A stretch of 64,000 nucleotides of DNA from Mastigias papua. Taxonomy: Eukaryota > Cnidaria > Scyphozoa > Rhizostomeae > Mastigiidae. Shown here piece by piece: positions 56,416 to 64,000 of the stretch. The position numbers and the translations under genes are program-made. Location of the stretch: positions 14,363,759 through 14,427,758 of the forward strand of contig OZ025271.1 of NCBI GenBank assembly GCA_964019165.1, in the 5' to 3' direction. The notes beneath the pieces were generated by a model. That model saw only the letters and a program-made list of their open reading frames with translations, had not been told where the DNA came from and searched no databases. Positions within the stretch are counted from its first letter, which is position 1; each line of letters begins with the position of its first letter.

Positions 56416-58836
56416 TCAGCTCTTTGTCGTTGTTGTCGGTGTCTTGTTGTCGGCGATATGAACGTAGTCGCGCATTTCTCGCGCTTCCACTTCATTCTTG
56501 ATAATCTTTAGAAGCTCTGAAATCGACCAGATTTCTTTCGATGTGTGTCTCGCTATTTGCAGGGAAATATCTTTTGGAACCCTCGACATTATGACTGGTA
56601 ACAACAGACTTCCGTACTGATCGGAACTAATTCCTAATGACTGCAATCCGTGGACATGTACGTTGATTGTGTCATAGACATACCTTAGTTGCGCTGGCTT
56701 ATCGTTTTGACAAATTGGTAACTTTAACAGTTCGTCCATATGTTTCGAAATGATCTTTTGTTTTTTACCGAATCTATCCTGAAGTATTTGCAGTGCACTC
56801 TCGTAGTTTGCTTCGGTCATAGGCAACCCTTCTATAGCTCTAGCTGCCTGTCCATCCAAATATGACTTCAGGTAACTAAATTTAGTTATCGTTGGAATGT
56901 TCGTATTCTCGTGCACTGCTGCATTAAAACTTTCCCAGAAACTGAAAAAATTCACAATATCGCCATTGAATCTCGGTAGCTGCAACTTTGGTAGCTTCGA
57001 ATTAACATTTCCATGCGACAAACTTACACTTTGAAAGGAAATGTAACGATCTTGTATCGTTGTGGGTTCTTTTTGGTAGCGGCAATTGAGGCAGCTATAC
57101 AGTTGTTCTTAAGCCTAGGCCATAGGCCTGAGCCTAAAGTAGACATGGCCCAAGAGAATCCTCACTAGATGTTTTCTCTAACTTCAATCATGAGAATCTG
57201 AATCAAACATCAATACACAGAACATAAAACTAACACTAATTTGCACACAATACTACGAATCACACTACACGTTGACAGACTAACACATTGACCGGAAAGA
57301 GTGTTCGCTGACAACACAACAGAGGACTTCACGAACACAACATGAACAGGAACATGAATATCGACAAACAAGTGACTTAAGCACACAACATAAAGAACCG
57401 TGATTACAATGAATGAATTAGATAAAACCCAACACGTTACACCATCCCCTCCCTTTTACGATGACGGTACTGACACTGAAACTTCAAATGGAACTACACA
57501 AGACATAAAATTAAAATGTTCAAAAACTTGCGTTGGTCCGGAGACTAAAACTGGTAAGCAAAGGTAGTGCCTACAACATCGCTTCATATGTCCAGTTTCA
57601 AGGCAATGTCTTTGAAAAGAAGTTTATAATTCTAATGAAGGCTTCCCGAAGCTCTTCTGCTGCAACCACCCATGGCCAGCCCACAATACCTCTATGTAAT
57701 AAAAGTCTTGTCAAACCATTAGACTCTCCATAGCAGCGACGCTTCTCGTAAAAGCTTGAATCAACAAGGCGATAACACCATGAACGTGTAACGTGTAATG
57801 AAATCTTGAATTGGCTATCAGTCCACAAAGATCACAACGACTAAAAATGTTTATAGTTCGAACTAAAAATACCATATTCAAAACGAAATATCCCATTGAC
57901 CATGACCTTCACGCAGCATAGCGTCGAACATTCATTGCCTACCACCATCCCTCTCTGTCACCAATTGTAACGATCTTGTATCGTTGTGGGTTCTTTTTGG
58001 TAGCGGCAATTGAGGCAGCTATACATGTGTTATTAAGCCTAGGCCATAGGCCTGGGCCTAAAGTAGATATGGCCCAAGAGAATCCTCACTAGATGTTTTC
58101 TCTAACTTCAATCATGAGAATCTGAATCAAACATCAATACACACAACATAAAACTAACACTAATTTGCACACAATACTACGAATCACAATACACGTTGAC
58201 AGACTAACACATTGACCGGAAAGAGTGTTCGCTGACAACACAACAGAGGACTTCACGAACACAACATGAACAGGAACATGAATATCGACAAACAAGTGAC
58301 TTAAGCACACAATCGACAAACAAGTGACTTAAGCACACAACATAAAGAACCGTGATTACAATGAATGAATTAGATAAAACCCAACACGTTACAGAAATAT
58401 TTCCATTTCCATTTTGCTCTTCACTCGAAGGGTTGAGTGGTGTTACTGGTGACGGAACTCTAGCGCTCGGCGGTGTTGTTGGTAATTGCCGTCTTATTCT
58501 TGTACTAGTTGTCGGGGTAACTGGGCTGGGTGGATGTAGTTTTCGCTTGACTCTTCTTATGGCATTACAAATTCGAAATTCGTATTCATTTGCTTCTGCA
58601 ACGTCGCTATCAATCTTTTCTTCGTCTTCCAATAAATCAATAATTAGTCCGTCGAATACCTTCAATTCCTTTAATTTCGAATTCAGTAGTTCTGTAATAG
58701 TTTCTAATCGAGAAATCCGATCATCGCCTCCGGTCTCTTCAGCTTCGCTAAGCAGCTGAATTGCTTCTCGTTCCAATTTCGTCGCCACTGATCGATGGGC
58801 TCTTCGGATCCTAATCTGTTTGTGGAGGGGTTCCAT
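56416..58836 (-). pseudogene. BEL gag, interrupted by a TRIM
   Basis: Starts at the ATG at 58836 (MEPLHKQIRIRRAHRSVATK): a coiled, acidic N-terminal part, then a Pro/Thr-rich segment. The reading frame is cut by the 1.35-kb insertion at 58393-57042. It continues in the same register downstream with KLPKLQLPRFNGDI, FFSFWESFNAAVH and LKSYLDGQAARAIEGLP, the BEL gag (DUF1759-type) signature. An in-frame TGA at 56416-56418 follows DNKTPTTTTKS. Confidence 0.85.
57042..58393 (-). mobile_element. TRIM-like non-coding LTR element nested in BEL gag
   Basis: LTRs 57042-57441 (400 bp) and 57966-58393 (428 bp), with ends TGTAAC..GTTACA. Target duplication gaaa (57038-57041 and 58394-58397). The 524-bp interior has no coding capacity. 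Adjacent to the left LTR is ccatcccctccctttt, a polypurine tract on the minus strand; next to the right LTR, TGGTGACAGAGAGGGATGG reads as a primer-binding site. Both place the element on the minus strand. The right LTR holds an extra 28-bp tandem duplication near 58,290-58,340. Confidence 0.92.
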
Positions 58837-58876
58837 GCTTTCATACTCAATTCCATGCCAACCACGTTGGGCGCCA

Positions 58877-59090
58877 TTTTATATTGCTCAGAATCGAATC
58901 CACAAAGTACAAAATCATTTGGTTTGAATTCATTATTAACGATAAACTATAACTATTGATTATAATGTGAGTTATTCTCCCTCCACGTTAGCTCTACAAA
59001 AACTCTAATCACATGCTACTACTATGCAGGGATCTGGTGACGAATTTAACAATTATTACAATTTATGCAGCTTAAGCAATCAACATAACA
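58877..59090 (-). repeat. BEL 5' LTR
   Basis: 214 bp. On the element's strand it starts TGTTATGTTG. Differs from the 3' LTR at two sites (a c/a and a t/g position). Followed by TGGCGCCCAACGTGG, the likely tRNA primer-binding site (58876-58862). Confidence 0.93.
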
Positions 59091-59287
59091 AATTGGATTC
59101 AAATATTTCAGACAGGAATACACTACGTCGATATAATAGGAATAAATAACCATGTGCTTTCCGGCAACAGATTTGCTTAATTCATTTGCAGGGGTGTCGA
59201 TTAAACGAACAGAAAATCTACAAATCAGGATAGCGGTACTGTTAAGGGAGAAGAGAGAAACTAACAACTTGTTTGTTAAAGGGAGGT

Positions 59288-59420
59288 GGGTAAAATGCAC
59301 AAATATTTGAAGGGAAACGAAAATTTACGTCCTTGTTGCAGCCTTAACCTACGCATTGGCAAAGAGGCTGCAACAAGTATGTAAATTGCCATTTCCTCTC
59401 AAAAATTTAGGCATTTTACC
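59288..59420. repeat. Hairpin 1 (arms ~57 bp)
   Basis: 'ggtaaaatgcacaaat...ttgttgcagcc' pairs with 'ggctgcaacaa...gcattttacc', loop about 20 bp, several mismatches. Confidence 0.8.
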
Positions 59421-59505
59421 CTATCCATCCAGCATTCTAATGGTATAATCTTTGTAGCCATCACAATGGTTGCAAAGACTATACCATTAGAATGCTGGAT
59501 AGATA
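59421..59505. repeat. Hairpin 2 (arms ~33 bp, near perfect)
   Basis: 'ccagcattctaatggtata' against 'tataccattagaatgctgg', extended on both sides, with an 18-nt loop. Miniature palindromic element or a precursor-like hairpin. Confidence 0.8.
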
Positions 59506-59608
59506 ACATATAAATTAAACTATGAAAGGGGAAAACTGAAAGAGAACAAAATAAGCAATAAGCCAAAATGTGGACAATTAGCATTACCCTTCATAAGTCA
59601 GGATCATA

Positions 59609-60128
59609 CTCTCAGGTACCAAATAAAGGTACCCCCCGCATATTAATTTTCGAAATTTTCCACCCCCCGGACATTATTACGACCACCGTCTATTAATTTT
59701 AAAGAATACGAAATGTTTTTAAAGCTCCTCATTTTATTTCCTTTCATTTGTTAGTACTGTTCGATCAAGCACTCCAATGTTTCACTTAAAAATAATGTGA
59801 ATTGATATCAAAATAAGTGTCAATTGATAGGCATCGAAGCATGTGTCAATTGATATCAAAACGTAGTCAAGTGACTTTGGTCAAAATGACTTTTGTGAAT
59901 ATACTTTCTGGCATACTGCTTCTCAGAAATGTCGCGAAAAATTGCTGCTGTAATGGCAGCCTGCGAAAATTACAACCCGCTTTTGTTTTTCCCGTGCTTT
60001 ATAATCATTTTAGGCTCTTTATCAATTTCCAGCCCCCCGTTTTTTCCGACCCCCCCCTCATTTATTAAAATTCAGACTTTTTCTGACCCCCTGTTTATTA
60101 GGACCCTCGTTTATATGGCACTTGAGAG
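59609..60128. mobile_element. Second C-tract MITE, 520 bp
   Basis: Ends CTCTCAGGTACCAAATAAA and the inverse of CTCTCAAGTGCCATATAAA, flanked by TA. Interior with C-runs followed by 'gcatattaattttcg' or 'gtttattaggacc' near both ends, like the MITE at 30.06 kb. Non-coding. Confidence 0.8.
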
Positions 60129-60139
60129 TATGCAATAAC

Positions 60140-60720
60140 TTGAGAAGTAATTGCTACCTTGAACTATCTTCAACATTACGATCGTATAACTCATTGCGAA
60201 CCTCATGAACAAATACTAACATACGACTCCAGGGCCATGACATACATGGACTAAAGCAGCTATGAGTTCAAAGCGACTTCTTATTCAATTGCATTTTAAA
60301 TACAGAAAATCTGATGTAGAATTGAGCCCAGGCCTTTGAGTGTACTATGACTGGTGGTTTGTAGCATTATTCAAACATGTGCTATTTATATGTAATCAAC
60401 TATTTTTTATGTTCAATTCATGTTTTAGCTTCATTTTTCACTTCCATGGTTAGCTTGCTTTACTTTCAATTCAATAGTTAAAGTTTATATTCATACTATT
60501 TCAATCAATCAACAATTTTATGTTCAATGTTATATATACATTCAATCCTAGCATTTATATCTAATCCTGAACTTTATCTTCGATCCTTGACTTTTACATT
60601 CAATCCTCAAATTTTGTATTCATTCTTACTGGGGGCGAGCGCGCCATTTTGAAATCGAGGCTAACATATTTTGGCGGGACATATTTGAAAGTAAGATACT
60701 CCAGGAACATGACTCTAACG
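60140..60720. other. Gene-free stretch
   Basis: AT-rich sequence with several 'ttcaatcct..a.ttttatattcaatc' variants around 60,400-60,620. No gene seen. Confidence 0.4.
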
Positions 60721-60721
60721 C

Positions 60722-60800
60722 TAGGCGCACACTGGAGAAATTTGCTTAAGAAAAGTGCCATTCGTGCCATATTGCTTAAGCAAAATTCTCCAGTGTGCGG
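60722..60800. repeat. Short palindromic element
   Basis: 'gcacactggagaaatttgcttaag' pairs with 'cttaagcaaaattctccagtgtgc' across a ~24-bp loop. Confidence 0.75.
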
Positions 60801-60845
60801 TGGTCCCTAAGCAATATTGCTTTTCTAGCCAAAAGTAAAATATCT

Positions 60846-61496
60846 ATCGTGTTTGATATTTTTTTCCTTTCGTGTCATTGTGCTTACAGTGTGCGGGGGT
60901 GAAAGCAATATTGCTTACAACTCTTGGAGTGCAGCGCATGCGCTTGTGTACAGTTGAGATCACAGCATTCTTCGAACAATGGTGGCAAACAAGCCCTGCG
61001 ATGATAAATAAACATTCGCTATATCCCCATTTATCAAACTGAGGACATCTCGTGACTTGTACAGTTAGCTGCAATTTTTTGCTCTTGATTTAAGAACAAG
61101 GAGTATGTAGAAGAATCTGGACTAAGAAAAACCATCAAGGATGCTTTCTTAATTTATTGGCCAAATTAAATATGTAAAGACCCATAGGTTCTTGGAAGTT
61201 GATTATCACTGAGAAATTCTAATCTTTCGTTAGTTTGGTGTATAGCTTAATCTCCCTTCAGCCTTTCCATAAACTTAGCCAATCTGACATACATGGGTAA
61301 GGGAAATAATTATATCAAGTTATTGTGCGGAATAGCTTCATTTAAAAGTCGCTAGTATTTTCGCTATTACACACTCTTACCATCGTAGAATATGGATAAA
61401 GCGCATGCGCTGTACCCCAAGAGTTGTAAGCAATATTGCTTTCACCCCCGCACACAGTAAGAAAAATGGCACGAAAGGAAAAAAATATCAAACACG
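60846..61496. mobile_element. Inverted-repeat element with ~110-bp arms
   Basis: Arms 60846-60957 and about 61390-61496 are inverse complements at high identity (shared 'gcaatattgcttacaactct', 'gtgtttgatatttttttcc'). The interior of ~430 bp is non-coding. Its right edge abuts the truncated end of hAT copy 2. Confidence 0.75.
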
Positions 61497-63164
61497 ACAC
61501 CCAAAGACCATACCCAAAGACCACATCTAAACAATTATCATAGTTTTGATAATTATGCCTGAAAGATCAAGGACTATTGAAATTTCAAAAGCACTTTACT
61601 TACAGAATCAAAACTAACCTCTACTTCAATAAAAACTATTGTTAGGAAATTTAGTTTTTGACAAGGCATCACTGCCCTATCTACAGCTGGAACCCCACAC
61701 TAAGGAATCACCCATGTTCCAGAATTCCAATTGATATCCCAGAGAAGAGTTCTTAACATAAAGAAATAAGTGACATGACAACATTGCCAACAACTGTGCG
61801 AAGCAACTGGGTTTCTACTTTGATGGCATTCAAAACAAAGTCCCACGAGCCACTATGTCATTCTGTTTGAACAAGTGTCTCTATATCAAAGCTGAACTAT
61901 TATGAGCTTCTGCTGCGACAAGGTCCCCAGTATCAAAGATAAGCTACCAAGCGTCTCTCGAAGGTTGTCTCTAAATGAATACAACGAAGAAACACTAATC
62001 GGTTTGTGTACATACCCCTGCACCGTCTACAAACATAAGTGTGATCGTGTAAGCGGAAGTTAGGATGAATCTTCGTTATATCTGTCCAGTGGGGACCTAT
62101 AGTATTTCTAACACACAACCTAGCCTGACCTTAACCCTACGCTCTCCGACCCTTTGTTTATACCCAATGTCAACTGACACCGGCCAGACTCGTATTCATC
62201 CAGCAATCTTGTAAACAATAATTGCATATGCGAATACAGACTGCCGTGAACGACTATAAAACAGTCAAAAAGGAAAAATATAGCCATACATTATCGGGAG
62301 GGGGGCAGTTTCTCCTTTATCAACATTTACTCAATGGACCAGGAGTAGAGAATCTGTCTGCATGCATGTGACAAAGTATGACTATCAACTACTACTTGCG
62401 ATCAAGCCATCCTGTGTGACAACACTTACCTAGAGAAAGCTGCATACTAGTACTATATACCATCATAATTTGTTCAACATCTCATTATGTCAACAGCTGC
62501 TTGACTTCTTCTGAAAATTCTATTATTTCGGATAGATTGCTAACGAAGAATAGTTTCTCCCGCTCTGAGCTACTTCATCCAACAGATAACTCAAACGTGC
62601 CAGGGTACACGGCAAATTCCAAACAGTCACGTATACCCACCCCCTGAATCCTCAAGATTCTCAGTGAACCTTCTCCTCAGGACGCGCAAGGAGTTAGTTT
62701 TAACATCGTCCAGGCCTACCTCATATAAAAAGAGTACCAAGAGAAAGCTGTTGCTATGTATTTTGGACCTCTTCTAACCAGCGCAGATCTACCTTCTCAA
62801 GAGACCAATCATCAGTACTGTTTCGATGCGCACGCAGTAAGAAAATTGCGTAGCACATTCTCAAGATGCGAAGGAACTTCTCAAATTGGCATGGAAACTA
62901 CACGTAAACTGTCGCAACTTGCCTAGATACCTTTCAGAATTATTGACACTTGTCAAGCGATTTTATTACTTAATCACTATTGCTAGGTTACCACTTCCTT
63001 GAGGTATACCAAGTGTGCAGCAAATATCAGTGGGTACGGGGGTCAGCAACCTTGAGAAATCAGACTTGATTTGAGTTGACAGGTTGGTAAGATTCGAAAA
63101 TCTGGATGCTAGAAAATCTGACATTCTCAACTGAGAATGTTGAGAAGGTCTCGATCCGCCTCTG
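61497..63164. mobile_element. hAT-like non-autonomous element, copy 2 (inverted, one end lost)
   Basis: Reverse complement of copy 1 (28904-31208) along its length, lacking the MITE and the 93-bp insert. It ends GATCCGCCTCTG at 63164. The other terminus (~72 bp) is missing where it meets the inverted-repeat element. Confidence 0.88.
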
Positions 63165-63499
63165 TCATGTGATCCTAAAGACTAAGCACTAGCTCAAACC
63201 TGCTCTAAGGTCACACAGTGAATGGAAGTATTGTCTGAAAATCGGTTGGAATAATTTAACAAAATTAACCTAATTTTCAAAGAAATCATTGCAAAGTGGA
63301 CGTACATTACCACAGATACAAAATGCCACTACAATCAATTTGACATGAAAACACTTTACAGTATAACAGGGATGGTTAACCTACTGCCTGAGAGGGGAAT
63401 TTATGTGACAAGCAAGTAGACAGCCCCATTCTTTCGCTAAGTTTTCTGTAGCTTGGATTAGTTTGGACTTAATAGGTTCCAACTATATGCCTCTTTGTA

Positions 63500-64000
63500 C
63501 AAGCAACGAAATTTTCTGCTCTCAGCCAGGATGTTTCTCAATATATTGTCAAATCCATCCTTAAATGTTTCATAAATGATTCGTAAAATTTTTGAAATTT
63601 CCAAGAACAAAAGGGCAATTGTGAGATAAGAAATAGAACTTTTAGTGAAAAAGATTTGAGAGATCTTTGTATTTTGCTCTCAGCTTGACAAAAGCATTAG
63701 CTTGAGCCTAGCCTGGCAGCGTTCCTTAAATGTTCCTTAATTGTTTCAGAATTTCATCTCATGTATCTTATATTGTTGTTTCTTATAGAAAGAAAAGTGT
63801 TACCTAGTTTAATGTACCTTTGGGCCATTTGGCAAGAAAGATTTCACGGATCTGTAGTAGATTGTTATTTCGCTTGTTAATGATATTTTATTTCTTGAGT
63901 CTTTTGAATCTCAGCCTGGCTTGTTTCTTAAGTTGTTCTTATTTTTTGGCCTAATCTCAGCCTGGTGTTTCTTATAAAGTTGCTCTTATACAAAAACAAC
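63500..64000. repeat. Dispersed repeat also present at 2.1 and 3.2 kb
   Basis: 'tcagccaggatgtttctcaa', 'tgtcaaatccatccttaaatg' and 'gggcaattgtgagat' recur, in order, at 2190-2300 and 3240-3340. Further right, 'ctcagcctgg..tttcttaa' is repeated several times. Confidence 0.65.

Larger units (their letters stand above)
51622..59090 (-). mobile_element. BEL/Pao LTR retrotransposon, full length
   Basis: 7,469 bp bounded by 214-bp LTRs and a 5-bp target duplication aattg (51617-51621 and 59091-59095). Minus-strand order: 5' LTR, primer-binding site, gag, zinc knuckles, aspartic protease, reverse transcriptase, RNase H, integrase, polypurine tract, 3' LTR. This order and the domain signatures are BEL/Pao. 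One continuous frame, broken by four stop codons and by a nested LTR element. Both LTRs differ at only two positions that I can see. Confidence 0.95.

Overview
This is AT-rich nuclear DNA from an invertebrate metazoan. Genes are broken into short exons with strong GTAAGT donors, introns are long, and a large share of the window is transposon-derived. The phylum cannot be fixed from this window. A sponge, cnidarian or other early-branching animal would fit the ZU5-type protein and the mix of BEL/Pao, Penelope, hAT-like and foldback elements, but that is only an impression.

Layout, left to right. 0.4-1.4 kb: 3' end of a decayed non-LTR retrotransposon (reverse-transcriptase tail plus C2H2 fingers, + strand). 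1.4-5.0 kb: duplicated intron/exon blocks carrying five copies of a 56-60 nt exon (minus strand). 5.2-5.8 kb: degenerate (TCAA)n tract. 8.0-12.0 kb: minus-strand pieces of a splicing-factor WD40 gene recognisable as SMU1, with four perfectly phased exons and a probable first exon, but the N-terminal middle and the C-terminal repeats are missing. 15.0-17.8 kb: a non-autonomous terminal-inverted-repeat element. 25.2-27.5 kb: further small minus-strand exons, one copied in a ~1 kb inverted duplication. 28.9-31.2 kb: a non-autonomous hAT-like element with a perfect 8-bp target duplication, itself hit by a 490-bp MITE and a 93-bp palindromic insert. A second, inverted copy lies at 61.5-63.2 kb and preserves the MITE's empty site.

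The main gene runs on the minus strand from at least 50.7 kb (perhaps 51.6 kb) to a stop codon at 31,270. All exon phases agree. The 5' half is an array of eleven intact phase-0 micro-exons (39-66 nt each, Ser/Pro/Thr-rich) with several decayed copies between them, produced by repeated duplication of exon-intron blocks. The 3' half encodes a ZU5 domain, a second ZU5-like domain and a UPA-like C-terminus, with no death domain. The same micro-exon family recurs at 25.2 kb and at 2-5 kb, so at least three loci in this window share it. A Penelope-like element whose inverted ends carry hammerhead-ribozyme-like motifs, and a foldback element built from inverted arrays of a ~15-18 bp repeat, sit in its introns. 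A small Cys-containing gene fragment and a 1.15-kb tandem duplication lie antisense in one intron.

51.6-59.1 kb is a 7.5-kb BEL/Pao LTR retrotransposon (minus strand), nearly complete and with almost identical LTRs, but with four in-frame stops and a 1.35-kb non-coding LTR element (TRIM-like) inserted in its gag. The right end of the window holds two hairpins, a second MITE of the C-tract family, a nested palindrome cluster, the second hAT-like copy, and a dispersed repeat shared with the left end.
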